A stretch of 64,000 bases of DNA from Heterodera schachtii (taxonomy: Eukaryota > Nematoda > Chromadorea > Rhabditida > Heteroderidae): NCBI GenBank assembly GCA_023374025.1, contig SIJG01000057.1, forward strand, positions 715,848 to 779,847, given 5' to 3'. Both the position numbers and the translations under genes were made by a program. Positions 10,090-23,200 of the stretch are shown one piece after another. Below the pieces are notes generated by a model. The model was given only the letters and a program-made list of their open reading frames with translations. It did no database searches and was not told the origin of the DNA. The stretch's first letter is position 1; each line of letters begins with the position of its first letter.

Positions 10090-12349
10090 AAAAAATAAAT
10101 GAAACTTTTATTATATCATTATAAAAAAGAGAAAAAGCCTTTCCCGAGGGCCAGGGAAGTAAATTATAAATTGTACCAAATACTGGTAAGCCCTTATCAA
10201 TCTTTGATTATTTTGGAAAGTTTCATAATTCAAAAACAATTTAAGATTAACTACTCAATTAAATAGTACTTGTGTTTTGGTAATTCATGAAGATCCCCTT
10301 TTTTCTATTAACATGTGGAATCATTGTTAGGACCACAAGTCAAAACAAGAATGAATTTATCAGGGGATAGTATTCGAGAAAGGAAAAAAACATACAGAGA
10401 CAAGATTTGTTTTTAGAACAGAGCTCGGAATTTTAAATCATATTTTTCTATGCGTTATTATGGAGATAAGCCCAAAATATTCAGATTAGAATAATTTCAT
10501 GAAAATCAATGAATTATTAAAATTTTATTACATTTTTATTTTTTCAAAAATTTTCGATTCATGAAGACTTCCAGTTTCCAGCAGGGTTTGATTTCGCTTT
10601 CACCTTTTTGGAGTGAAAGATTTTCACATCACTAATGAATGGCATTTTTTTGTGGGGAAAGGCAAAAAAATTCAGATATCTTTTAATACATTTTAATTTA
10701 CAAACTTTTTGTGTTAAATGCGATCCAAAATGATCAAAGATTGACAGGAGCTTCCCAGCTGGTATAATTTATATCGTGTTCAATTGCTGTTATTATGAGC
10801 AAATTGAATATTAGGATGACTTGTAAATCATTAAGAAAGAAAAAGGCTGTTAATCTCCAAAATTAAATTTGAAAAAAATTTTGGTCAGATAATATCATAT
10901 TAAACAAAAAAAAAACATTAAATGAAATAATATAATCAATATTAATTAATAAATTTCAATAAATATATATTATAAATTGGATTAAACTAAATACCAAAAG
11001 TAAGTTAAAAAAATAGATTTGATTTAAAATAGTAATTTTATGAGAAATAATTTGATTTGGAATTAATTATTTTAATTTAATGCACTTGATGGTTTTGAGT
11101 TAATAAATTAATTTAAAAAGTTAAATAGTTCTTAAGAATGGTAGATTATTAGAACTATATCTACTATTTTGGCTTATCTAAACCCATTTTGATAAAAAAA
11201 TAATAATAATAGGTTTTTATTTAATTTAAAGTTAAAAGGAACAAAGAATTTACACTAAATATTTAAAAAAAAATAATAAAATACTTACTAAAATAGAAAA
11301 AGATTAATTTAAAATATATATTAAAATAAAAAAAGATTTTAAAATCAAAATGTGTAAGAAAAATAATACATATAATTGAAAACAGGTAAAAATGAATTCC
11401 AATATTTTCAAATACAAATTGTAAATTTTTCATTTTTTAAAATAATTTTAATGAAATGAATTCATGTTTGGCGTACCTTTATTTGCATATTATTATACAA
11501 AAACAATAAATGAAAAATAAAAAGAAAAAAAGGTAACAAAATAAAACATGCTAAACAAAAAAAAACAATATGACTAACTGTAATATATTTATGGCATGGG
11601 AATCAGGCTAATCTACTTTAATATTAAAAAATAATTATAAAATCTTATTTGAATCCGCTTTTTAATAACTGTGAAGAGCTTGGAAAGATTAAAATTTATG
11701 AATATCAGGAAATGAGATACTTAATATAAAAGAATTTAAATAAGTGAAAATTAAAATTTAAAAAAAAACTTTCTTTTCCTTAATATTTATAAAGAACTCA
11801 ATTTTAGTTAAAAAAAATAACTTAATCAATAAATTCATGACATAGGAGTAAATGTCTCCCATTATTATAAAATTAATGAACCATTTTTGAATGTTATTAA
11901 ATAATTGTTAACGAAATTTTCACTTTATTGCTCTCGTCCGATAAAATAACACTTGAGGCATTTTATACTTGAAAGTTTTTGTTAAAAATATTTTTGATTC
12001 TTCAAATGAAAAAATAAAAATAATAATAAATTAAATTTTTTAACTAATTCAATATATACATTTTAAGAATTTACCTAATTAATCTATGGAATAAAAGTAT
12101 AAAATTAAATTTATAAATAGAAATAATAATTTATATTTAAAAATACGCAAAAAATGACGGAAATTACCTATACAGCTTTTTTCACCAATTCGAGATTTAA
12201 ATAAAAATTACATTTACGAATATCGAACCTCTCTATTTAATTAATTAATTTTTTAATTCATAAATATAAAAATAAATGTATTAAAAACGCTATAAAAATC
12301 AAACATCTATTACTATTTTTTCAAGGTGAATTATTTTTAATAGTATTGG
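10090..12349. other. AT-rich gene desert
   Basis: No gene, RNA or structured repeat seen. Composition is extremely AT-rich, with many short A and T tracts. Confidence 0.55.
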
Positions 12350-12617
12350 ACAAAAAAATATTTTTTATTTATTTATTTATTCAATAAAGAAAAGGTCCAC
12401 AAAAGGGAAAATCCGCTTACTTTGTGGACAACATATAAATTGTCCTAAAGTAATTCGGAAAAAATAAAAAAAATGAATAAATATTTAAAGAGAGATCACA
12501 AGTCACACAATTAAAATAAATATAAGTCAAAGCGGTTCAAATTTATCAAAACTATCGAATCGCTTATGTAACTATTTATTTAAGAAAACATATTTTTTTC
12601 AGTAATTCGGCTTCTAA

Positions 12618-13409
12618 TTACTCTAAAGAATTTTTGATTTTTGTTTTAAATTGATTTAATGAATTGATTTTTGCAAGTTCTTTATCTAATTGATTCCACA
12701 GTTTGGTTGCCCTTCCCGCAAATGGAATATATTTTTTGCCTAGTTTATATTTTGTGTTAAGTCTATAAGAGGGGGAGTTAAAGCGACCAGATGGCTTAAA
12801 AATTTTAAATAAATCTAGATCTGTTCGGCCATAGATTATTTTATGTGCCATGAACAGATCGAACAGCTTTCGCCTATTCTCAAGTGTTGGCAGTTGTAGG
12901 TATTCTAATCTTTGTTGGTATGGAATTGGTGGAAGGCTGCATTTAAAAAAAACCCTTTTGGTGAAATATTTTTGACACTTCTCAATTTTTTGTATATTTT
13001 TTTGAAGAGACGGATTCCAAACCTCAGGAGCATATTCCAATAAAGGCCTAATGTAAGTTTTGTATAAAATAATCCAGATTTTTGAAGATTTTGATTTTAT
13101 TATTCTAAACAAGGATCGCATACGTAAATATGCATTCCTTGTTATTTGTAAAATGTGATCAGAAAAGAGTAATTTATTATCGATATTTACCCCTAAGTCT
13201 CTAATTGTATCCACAGCATTTATTATATTCTCATCAAATTTATATGTTTCTTTTGGGTTTTTTGAACCCAAATAAAGTACAAAAGTTTTTTGAGTTGAAA
13301 CTTTTATTTGCCATTTATTTGCCCATTCAAATAAATTATGCAAGGTTTTATGCATAATTTCAATTTCAGATCTTATTTTATAACATATATATTTTAACAT
13401 CATCAGCAT
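12618..13409 (-). pseudogene. LINE ORF2 C-terminal part
   Basis: This is the continuation of the reverse transcriptase downstream of the YADD motif. It contains WQIKVSTQKTFVLYLGS, DLGVNIDNKLLFSDHI, YIRPLLEYAPEVWNP and the C-terminal segment FAGRATKLWNQL, which together are the usual thumb and C-terminal region of CR1/Jockey LINE proteins. It overlaps the preceding reverse-transcriptase frame by about 32 bases. One base has been lost in an ATATATATG run around 13385-13390, so the two were once a single frame. It terminates normally at 12618. Confidence 0.88.
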
Positions 13410-14166
13410 ATAATTTAATATTAACTCCTGATGGTATCACATCAGGAAGATCATTTATATAAATTAAGAAAAGTAAGGGACCCAGGACGGAGCCCTGTGG
13501 GACGCCAGAGCCAACTTTTTTTATAGAGGATAATGAATCCCCTATTTTAACGCGAAAAATTCTGTTACTTAAGAATTCTTTTATCCATTTTAAAAGCTTG
13601 CCCTTTATACCAATTTTTTCCAATTTAAATAAAAGTAAATTATGGGGCACTGAATCAAATGCTTTTTGAAAATCAATGTAAATACAGTCAACATTTTTTC
13701 CATTTATAATTGCCTCGTACCAATCTTCCACAACTGTTATTAATTGACTTGTCGTAGACCTATTTCTAACAAAACCAAATTGGAACTCTGAAATTTTATT
13801 ATTTTTTAATAAAAAATTATAAATGTTTTTGCTGAGAATTCTTTCCATAACCCTGCAAAGTGAGCAGGTTAAGGAAATAGGTCTATAATTTTCTGGATTA
13901 AATTTATCCCCCTTTTTAAAAAGAGGAAAAACAATTGATTCCTTCCAAATGCTTGGAAGAGATCCACTGTCCAAAGATAATCGAAACAAGTCAGTAATAA
14001 CAGTTGCCAATGAAGAATGGCAGTTTTTTAAGGTTTTATAGGAAATATTATCCGGAGAAGTACCATTTTTATTTGGTAATTTTCTTAACAGTGTTTGGGT
14101 CTCAATGATGTTAAAATTTATATCTGATATAAAAAATCGATTATTGGTATCATATAATTCAACCAA
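13378..14166 (-). pseudogene. LINE ORF2 reverse transcriptase core
   Basis: Fingers and palm domains are all visible in order: LLRKLPNKNGTSPDNISYK, PLFKKGDKFNPENYRPISL, CIYIDFQKAFDSVPH (first catalytic aspartate), SGVPQGSVLGPLLFLIYIND and LYADDVKIY (catalytic YADD). All catalytic aspartates are intact, so the damage is confined to frameshifts at both ends (near 14166 and 13385). This suggests a relatively young copy. Confidence 0.92.
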
Positions 14167-14177
14167 ATTTAAATTTC

Positions 14178-14820
14178 TTAGGTCAACATGAGAGTTATTA
14201 AATGAATTTGCAAATAATTTGGCAAATAATTCACATTTTTCAGCATTATCATGATAGCATTTGTTTTCAAAGACAAAATTCGGTATTTCAAAGGGATTGA
14301 CATTATATTTTTGTAAATATTTAAAAATGGAATTTCTTCCCTTTGAAATAGCCGTTTTTTCAATTTGAGAATGATATTTATTTGTTTGTATTTTAATGTG
14401 TAAACTAATGCTATCATAGAGGGCCTTTTTCGTTGGATCTTTTTTACAAAGCCTATAAAGCCTTGCTTTCTCTTTGATCGATGCTAATAAATGCTGAGGA
14501 TATTTTGGAATTAAATTTTTTTTGTAAGTTTTTTATTGGAATACACTCGTCTAAAGTTTTTAACAATGTACTATTAAAGACAAAATATTTTTCATTAATG
14601 TTAAAATGTTCATAAGACAAGGAACCAATTCTGGATGAAATTACAGTATTTAAAAGGGAAACATTCGACGGGGTGAACCGTCTCATATTTATAATTCTTT
14701 GTTTTTGTTTTGTTTGTGGAATATTCAAAATGAAAATTTGGGCTGAATGGTCAGATGAAAATATGCCTTCTTCAATAGTACAGTGTTTATAAAACTTAAA
14801 TTATCTTTCGAAGATTCACA
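14178..14820 (-). pseudogene. LINE ORF2 endonuclease tail and linker, frameshifted
   Basis: Reading from the upstream side, the SDHSAQIFILNIPQTKQKQ segment holds the conserved SDH motif that ends the LINE endonuclease domain. It is followed by a linker with RRFTPSNVSLLNTVIS. At least two frameshifts (about 14520 and 14180) separate this from the reverse transcriptase. Nothing endonuclease-like is seen upstream of about 14820, the truncation point. Confidence 0.75.
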
Positions 14821-15654
14821 TATCATTGAATAAATAATTTCATTAGAATTCAGTGAAAAATGCATAAATCAAAAAAGTTATAGACATTTTAACTGATATT
14901 ATAACGGAATATTTTTCTATTGTTAAAAGTTAAAATATGTATTTTTCATTTTATCTTTTCATTATTTTTTATATTTTTTAAATTAATCAGTTCACCTTTT
15001 TTCAAAGAAATCTGAAATCATGAAAGTTTCAGTTAGCACAACTTTCATTGTTTTTTTAGAGCAAAAAATTAAAAACCATTTATTCTTTTCAAATTTTAAT
15101 GTAATTAAATTTTTAAGTTCAGTATAGTTTTTTAAACAGTTGTTTTTCTTGTTTAATCTTTTCTTAAAATACTATGATAAAAAGTATTCCGTATTAATTT
15201 TTGCCCACATAATGTTTATTTTTGCGCAATATAGTTTCTGTTTTGCGTAGGTTTATTGCAGCATAAGATGTTTATTAAAAAAAAAAAATTAATTTTTTCT
15301 TCATTCATATGTATATAGCGGTTTATAATATTTCCTGTTTATACATAAATTATTATTTTTCATTCGGACTTTTGAAGCACTTAATTCGATTTAGGGGGAC
15401 ATTTCCCCATTTCTCTCGAAACGTCAAAAGTTTCTTTATTATTTTTTTAACATACTTGTTTTTTAATATAAATTTGAATTAAATTGACTATATGTTTCCT
15501 TGTTTTTTTATAAAAAATTTATTGTTCATGCTTATTAAATTGTTTTATTTTTTCTCATACCTTTATATCTGACTTTGTTATGTTCATATTTTGTTTTTAA
15601 TTAAGTTAAGTTATTTGTATTTTTTCGGTCTTTTTTAATTTTGTATCGAGAAAA
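14821..15654. other. AT-rich, no gene seen
   Basis: Featureless AT-rich DNA between the LINE and the next foldback element. It ends with the 9-bp repeat TCGAGAAAA (15646-15654), the left target duplication of that element. Confidence 0.55.
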
Positions 15655-16418
15655 GGTGCTAGGTCGTTTCTTAAAAACTGCCACTATGGGCGTTTCTTAA
15701 ATACTGCCAAGTGGGCGTTTAAATTCGTATCTTGGCCCAATTTCATCCAAATTAATAATTATTGGTATTATTCAATAGCTTTGAGTGTTGTCTATCAGAA
15801 TAGAAATTTTGAAAATTTTTTTACAAAATTTTAAAAAAGTTATGGTCATAAATTTTCAATAACTTTTGAGTCAAATTATTTTACCAGAACTTTTTTAAAA
15901 CTTGATGGAATTTTTGAAATTTTATTCATAAATAGAGAATTCTTAGGACTATCGAATATATAAATTTATTTTCTCTTAGTTGCATTTTAATGCTTTGAAA
16001 ATTTTAATTTTTTCAAATTATATTTGCATGACCAAAGCAAAAAACATAGCCTGTTTAATGCTTTATAATTTTTTTTTCAGAAGGCTTTTTAGAATTTCAA
16101 GTACTTTATTTAATCTATTATTTTTTAAAATTTCAAAAAATTTCATTGAGTTTCAAAAAAGTTCTGGACAAAAAATTCTGACTTAAGGTTTTGTGGAGTT
16201 GAATAACCATATCTTTTTATATACTTAAGTAAAAAATTTAATAAAATTATATTCTGATAGAGAACACCTATAGCTATTGAATGATACCAAGATTTATTAA
16301 TTTGGTTGTATTTGAGCTAAGTTATGAATTTATATGTCTTACATTTTTTATTTTCCTACAACTTAGCAGTATTTAAGAAACGCCCATGGTGGCAGTTTTT
16401 AAGAAACGCCCCAGCACG
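15655..16418. mobile_element. Mutator-like foldback element, GTGCT ends
   Basis: The left end GGTGCTAGGTCGTTTCTTAA and the right end (inverse) CGTGCTGGGGCGTTTCTTAA are long inverted repeats. In each arm a second block carrying GGGCGTTTCTTAAATACTGC follows. The 764-bp element is flanked by an exact 9-bp duplication TCGAGAAAA (15646-15654 and 16419-16427). A 9-bp duplication is typical of Mutator-like elements. It contains no transposase and is AT-rich inside. Confidence 0.8.
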
Positions 16419-19299
16419 TCGAGAAAATGCAGAAAATAGATAAAAAATTTTTACAATTTTTTTTTGTTTATTTTTATTTACAATTTTTTTTTATTTATTT
16501 GTAAATTTCTAAGATTATGAAATATTATGCAAGCAAACCAAGAAAATATTGTTTATGTTATAGATTTATTTAATGTACACAAGAAGAAAGGGACCAAAAG
16601 TGAATTTGTCGCGGTATAAAAAAGTGGGGCAAAATTGCGGCGGAGGGAAACGTGAATTTTGGGCAGGAACAGGCTTGTGGAACGGGCGGAGAAGGGATTA
16701 AAAATAACGAGCAGTCATACCATCCCCCTTATCGCCCCTTTTAATCATTTTAATTCTAAAATCATTTTGATTTTCGAGTTTCGACATTAAGTTTATATAT
16801 TGAGTTAGTTATTTTTTTTACATATTTTTTCTGAGTCGTCCCATTAACATTTTTTAAGGTCGACCTAACTCCTTCTTTGTTTGTAACTTTACAAACTTAT
16901 TTTTAAAGGATGTAAATAATTTATAGTTTCTCTAATGAAAACTTTGGGTGAACTGTAGTGAACGCCCCGTGAAAAAAAGGGTCAAATGATATACCAATCG
17001 ATTCATCTCGAGGAGTTAAGCATGGGAAAATATGTCTCGAGTTGCGGAAATGCCAAAAAACAGGTTTTTGAACCGGTTCAAAACTCGAAAAATTGAGATA
17101 TTTCGCACTCTAACTTTTTTTTAAACGATCGAATCCCAAAAATTTGGTACCATTCGAAAGCTAATATTTTAAATTACGTTCTTTGATAAATATTCATTTT
17201 TATCTAGAAATTTTTTCGTAATTCCAGAGAATTTAATTATGTTCTTGTTTCATATTTTTTTAAATAACTTTTAATAGTTTATTTTATAAAAGAATTTTCT
17301 ATTTTAAAAACCGTGTTTCAATGGCGCGAAACCAATTGGCACCTTTTATTTATTTAATCATAGGAAGAATAGTTTTATATTTAATATTTTTAAATTACAT
17401 TCTTTGATAAATATTCATTTTTATCTAGAAATTTTTTCGTAATTCCAGAGAATTTAATTATGGGGGTTTTTTCAAATTGTCCGCTTCCGTCTTCAACTGA
17501 AAACCCAAAACAGTTAATTAAAATTTTTTATAATTTGTTTCTTGGTTTTATTAATCTCTTGTCCTTGTTATAATCGAATTAATTCAAAATTGTACCCATT
17601 TGTTCCAAAATATACAAATCCTCTGCGCTATTTTTCAATTTGATCTGTTTTATTCTAAATTTAATATTTTTTCTTTTTTTGAATTATGTATTCTTTATAA
17701 TATAAAGTTTTCTTAATTAAAGATTAATTTGAGACTATATTATTTAAAATAATTTATTTATTTTTTTACCAATCATACTCTCTTTAAGTGTGTACTTTCG
17801 GGTTTGGCCAAATTTATATTTCTTTGAAATATTAATTTTATTTGTTTCATTAAAACAAAGCAATTAAAGATTATTTATTTAATTTTGTTTTATTTTTTTA
17901 TATTAAATGTAACTTTATCTCTTGCTATGATCTACACAAAAGACGATTCATTGTTGAAAAAGTTTTCAATAAGGTTTTGTTTCTGTCTTCTATATTCTTA
18001 ATTCAATGAATGATTAGTTTCTTAATTTAATTTTCTAATAATTCAATTATTTTTACTGTATTTAATTTTTTTCTGTTTCATAAAAAAAATCTGGTCAAAT
18101 TAATTAGTTTACTTTCAGGCTTGTAATAAACATATTGGGTAGCGTCACAAATGTTCGAAATTTCAGACCGCAATAAAAAAGTGCTTTTTAGACGCCCTTT
18201 TCATGTTTTTGCAGACGGCGTTTTCATTTGTTTTATTATTTCAACTGTAGATAAGTGGTTTTTATCGACAGTCCCCAAATCTGTTTGTGCACGGATTGGG
18301 TGTTGACCGTCGTCCTCGGTACTCTTCTGGCCGAATTAGGGATTATAATTAAATGTTTATTTTGAAAATTTTTTATTTGTTAGCATGTTTATTTCCAATT
18401 TTGTAAATTCTCATAAAAGAAGAATTCCTGACTTTTATGAGCTATTCATTCTTAGCTCTTCGAATGTGTAACTTTTTTTCGTTGTTCTTCAGATTAGTAA
18501 ATTTATGCTCATCATAAATATCTTTTGTTTCTCATTTATATTTGAAATAATATTGCTGAAGGAAGATACGATCAATGAGGAAGGCGAAATCTGCTCTTTC
18601 CAAGCTCTTGAGCAGAAAACGGTATAAATGTTATTTATAAACAATCAAAAAATTTACAATTGATTTTATAAAATCATTCTTAATTGATAGTTTTTTTGTA
18701 TTTTTATTTGAAAATTTTGTTGATTAGTATTTGCTTTCTCGTGACGAGCTTTTTTCATATTTTTCTTCATTATGATTAGTTTTATTAATTACTAGGTAAA
18801 AAATATTTTTATTTAAATTTATGAAAAAAATTTCTTGTGAAAATAAAATTTTTTAACGATTTTCTTGATAGATTATATATATTTCAGGCATTCATCATTT
18901 TTATACTTTTTTGATCAAAAAATATTGGAAGAATCAATAGTCAGTACACTGGAATGAAAAACTTTTTCAAAAAAGAGATTTTCTTGTATTTTCAAATTAT
19001 AAATTTTTATTGTTAATTTTTTTGTACATATAAAACAAGCAAGTTTATTAATAGAATTTGATTACAAACCAATAGAAACAATTCTCTTGTCTATATTTTT
19101 AAATTTTTAAATTCGCGACTGATAAGTTTTTTTACTGGAAAATTATTTGTCTTTGTTTTCTTGAAATTGTTCAAAAATTTAATTTTATAAATTTTATGGA
19201 TTATATTTGCCCAAAACTTTTGTCAAAAGTCAAACAAATTAAATATTTTTAATTTTCGATAGCTCTGAGTTCTCTATTTTCTTCATGATTGAACAAAAA
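16419..19299. other. AT-rich desert with relic repeats
   Basis: No gene seen. 16957-17175 is a one-armed relic of the foldback family at 30160-31108 (shared blocks AAATGATATACCAATCG and GTTGCGGAAATGCCAAAAAA). An 80-bp direct repeat occurs at about 17167-17246 and 17383-17462 (core TTTGATAAATATTCATTTTT). The patch at 18140-18340 is less AT-rich but has no usable frame. Confidence 0.55.
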
Positions 19300-20298
19300 G
19301 GTGCTAGGACGGAGTGACAAAAATATCAGTGTGGGCGAAGTGACAAAAATATCAGTGAGAGACTTTCAGAGAGATCTGTCACATTTCAGTACGGAATAAA
19401 TAAATTTAATTAATTATTAATATAATATAATTATTTTAATCTATTAATTATTTTTTGATTTAAAAACTTGAAATAATTCATGCTTGCATAACTTTTAGTG
19501 CTGATTAAAAAAGTCTCTTACACCAACTTGATCAGATCACTCCTTCCTAGTGACCGGGACACCCAAATTACACTGAAAATCGGTGAAATTTTCGAAATCC
19601 TTAGGGAGCTGGGAAATTTTTTCTAGAGAAAATGGGCAAGCCTATTGGCAAGAGCACAAAATTCACTACTGATTTGCTTTAGGAATGGTGCATCTACGAT
19701 TTGTACATAGAATGTTATACTTGATTGAATAATTTCAATGCCATAACTTTTTGTAGAAGCATTAAATTAAGCATTCTTGTATCATTCGATAGCCCTAAGT
19801 TTCCTCTATTTTCAAGTAAAATTTGAAAAAATTTCGTTGAGCTTAAATGAAGTTGTGGCTTGTATTTCATAAATTGATTTGTTAAACCTTTTTGACCGCA
19901 ACTTCTTTTAAGCTCAACGAAATTTTTTGAAATTTTACTTGAAAATAGAGAAAACTTAGGGCTATCGAATGATACAAGAATGCTTAATTTAATGCTTCTA
20001 CAAAAAGTTATGGCATTGATAATAAATTATTTTATGGTGATCAATTATTCAATCAAGTATAACATTCTATGTACAAATCATAGATGCACCATTCCTAAAG
20101 CAAATCAGTAGTGAATTTTGTGCTCTTGCCAATAGGCTTGCCCATTTTCTCTAGAAAAAATTTCCTAACCCCCTAAGGATTTCGAAAATTTCACCGATTT
20201 ATTCCGTACTGAAATGTGACAGATCTCTCTGAAAGTCTCTCACTGATATTTTTGTCACTTCGCCCACACTGATATTTTTGTCACTTCGGCTCACCACG
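19300..20298. mobile_element. Mutator-like long foldback element, GTGCT/GTGGT ends
   Basis: This is almost a single giant palindrome centred near 19880. The arms share the GTGACAAAAATATCAGTG block and continue inward through TGATACAAGAATGC and a TCAAGTATAACATTCT block. The left end is GGTGCTAGGACGGAGTGAC and the right end inverse is CGTGGTGAGCCGAAGTGAC. Exact 9-bp duplications GAACAAAAA flank it (19291-19299 and 20299-20307). The left arm holds about 170 bases (19390-19560) absent from the right arm. Part of the arm recurs at 37430-37625. No transposase. Confidence 0.85.
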
Positions 20299-23200
20299 GA
20301 ACAAAAATTATGGCTCAAGGAACCATGTTTTCAAACATTTGCTCATAACTTTTTTGAAGTTTAGCCTAATTTTTTGAAATTTTGCAGGCTAATAGAAAAC
20401 ACTTCAGATTACTGAATGATGTCAAGAATTCTTAATTTTATTGGTCCTGAAAAAATTTTTGTCAGAATTTTTAATGACCAAAATTATTTTAATTTTATGA
20501 AAAATTTACGTTATAAATTATTTAGGTTTTTATTTTCTTGTTATCATTTGATAGCCCTTAGTTTTCTACAAAAAATTTGCCTAAATTTCAAAAAAGTTAT
20601 GACCAAAATGTTTGAGAACTGTTAGACCTATCGAATGATATGAATTTAAAATTTTGTTGACTTTGACAAAAAGTTATGGGGGGTTTTTTGTTTAAAAATT
20701 TTCATTTGATGAATTTTACGCCCTTATTTATGATTTTTATATAATGACTTAGCACCGAAAAGACAATCAGACATTAAGAAAAGAGAGAGAGAGGAGGAGA
20801 GAGGGAGATAGAGAAAGTGGAGAGAGGAGCAGGAGAGAAGCGAGAGAAATTAAAGAAATAATGACTATTTTTGTGTTTTTTCGTTTGGAAAAATGAAAAT
20901 ACGAATAAATAGCAAAATAAATGAACGGAGGAAATCCAAAACAAAACCAAAGGTCTATGAAATAAAAAAAAACCTTTTGTTCAAATTTTTAAAAACATTA
21001 AAATCTAAACAAAATTTATACCTTTTCCTTACAAAAATGTCATTTATGTGCAATCTTTCATCTTTCAGCCGAAACGGTGAAAAATGATGGTGAACGTTCA
21101 AAAAGCCATAGAATCAATTTATATAATAATTCATATTAATAAGAATATCTTTTATAATTTATTTTTTTAAATGATTAAATGTAACAAAAGCATTCGACTA
21201 AATAAAGAATTAACAATTTTTCATAAACATCTAACTCTTCAATATTGGACCGCCGCTTTTTGTTGATAATTAGATTATATGTATTTCTATTTATAAATTT
21301 ATATTTTTAGCCAGCTTCCTCAAAAGGATTTTATTTTTTTACCAAACGATTTTTAAATCATTAAATTTAATTAACGCTTTTATTAATTTAGTTGTGTTTT
21401 ATTTATTTTCTTTTTTTTTATAATTTGTTAGTATTTGCAAAATATCTTAAAAAAACCTGATTTGTGAGTAATTGCTCTTGAAAGTTTTCCCGAGTGAATG
21501 GCTATTCCAATTTAATAGAAGTTTTTTTATTCAATGATCTTTATAGTCTTCATATTTCACCTATTTAAACATACATGACGACGACGACGTGGTAGGCGGA
21601 CAGCGGAATAGCGTGGAATAGAGTAGTGTTGCCTGTCAATAAACTAAGAAAGTTATTTAAATGAATAATTAAATCATTTTTATTAAGTTTTTCTAAATTT
21701 ACATAATATTATTTTGTTAAAAGAAGTTTTTACACTTATATTTTAGATAAATAATCAATTTTTAATTCTTATTATTATTATAAATAATTTAAAAAATATT
21801 GAATTTCTTATTACAGCCAATATATAATGGATTCTTTTCGTAGACGACATCGTAATCTCTTTTTAGCCCAGAAAATAATAATTTGTCACTGTAATTTAAT
21901 GGGTGTAAAAAGAAACTTTCAACGTTGAGTGTTTATATTTAAATTGCTCGGTTTATCACTTATATCATTTTTTAATTTCAATTTAATTAAATGAACTTTT
22001 AGCATTATATGTTAAAATTTGTTATATTTTATGAGTGAGGAAAATTAACGAAAGATGTGATCAATGAATTTTATTTAAAAGTAACGAAACTATTAAGACA
22101 GTTTTTGATTCGTGCAAAGGCGCTAATTTACATTGATATAAAAACCGAAATACTTTTAATTTGTAAAATTATGAAATAAAATTGCTGAACAAAATAAGAG
22201 TGCATTTTCATAGTGAAGTAGATTAAAAATGTTATAATCATAATTTTAAAAAAGTTTAATTTTTTTTTTCATCTTTCATTTCTTCAATATAAATTCAAAC
22301 GAATATTAAGTTTTAATTTTATTTATTTATTACATTTGATAAGAAAAAAAATAATTATATTTTAACCTTTAATAAAATAAATTATTTGCTTTTTATTTAT
22401 TAAAGAATTGACAGTAATTGCTGAACTAATTTTTTTTCCATTTAAACATATATAATTATTTTTTAACAATAAAATAATCTTTTAATAAATTTTACTTAAA
22501 TCATATAAAAAAATTTCTTGTTCAGCTGCTCTTTTGTGAATTTTTTGGGTCGCTCATATAGTTTTAAAAAAAAGAATACTATATATGTTTAGAACATTTT
22601 AATTAAAAAAAAACATTGAATAGGCATTTTATATAAGTGATTTTTAAGGTCTTTTTGCTGTTTTTTAAATTTATTTTAATTTTTCATTCATCATAGTTTT
22701 AATAAAAAATATATACTAATTAAGTGAATTAATTAAAATATATTTTTCTGTACAATTTTTCGGATTAAAATTAAAATTTTATTTTACACTTATTCTATAC
22801 AAAAAATTTTAAATTATCAATAAACTCAAGATTCAATTTTGTTAAAATTTAAAGTAAGATTTTATTTCAATCATAATAATATTTTTTGAAATTTATTATT
22901 AAAATATATGTCCATTTTTTATTCTTTAAGTTTGGGTATTTTTTTAACTCGTCTTAATTCTTCAACTGTCTCATAGTCAAAATTATTAAAGACGGATTTA
23001 TTCGCATTTTATTTTGTCGAGGCACCACGAGTTAATAAGATTTACTTGAATTATTTTTAATTACTGCACAGATTCACCCTTTTTATAATTGCGTATCTTT
23101 TTAAATGTTATTTTATAAAATTAATATTACTACTATTTCGATTTTTCAATAAAACCCCAGTGAATAGACGGATTTTCTTTCAAGGAAAAGATAAAAGAGA

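Larger units (their letters stand above)
12350..14815 (-). mobile_element. Decayed CR1/Jockey-like non-LTR retrotransposon
   Basis: On the minus strand this carries, in order, the C-terminal end of an apurinic endonuclease domain (SSDHSAQIF at about 14750), a linker, a reverse transcriptase with YADD, and a C-terminal thumb region. It ends in an (AAAT)n-type tail near 12361-12385. The 5' part (most of the endonuclease and any ORF1) is missing, as is usual for 5'-truncated LINE copies. Several frameshifts split the frame. The motif set (GVPQGSVLGPLLFLIYIND, YADD, then PLLEYAPEVWNP) is typical of the CR1/Jockey group of LINEs. Confidence 0.9.

Noticed and set aside
12618..14166. Possibility that the reverse transcriptase is of retroviral or LTR type
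   Set aside because: The SDH endonuclease tail upstream and the GVPQGSVLGPLLFLIYIND motif are of the non-LTR type; no LTRs, protease or integrase are present.
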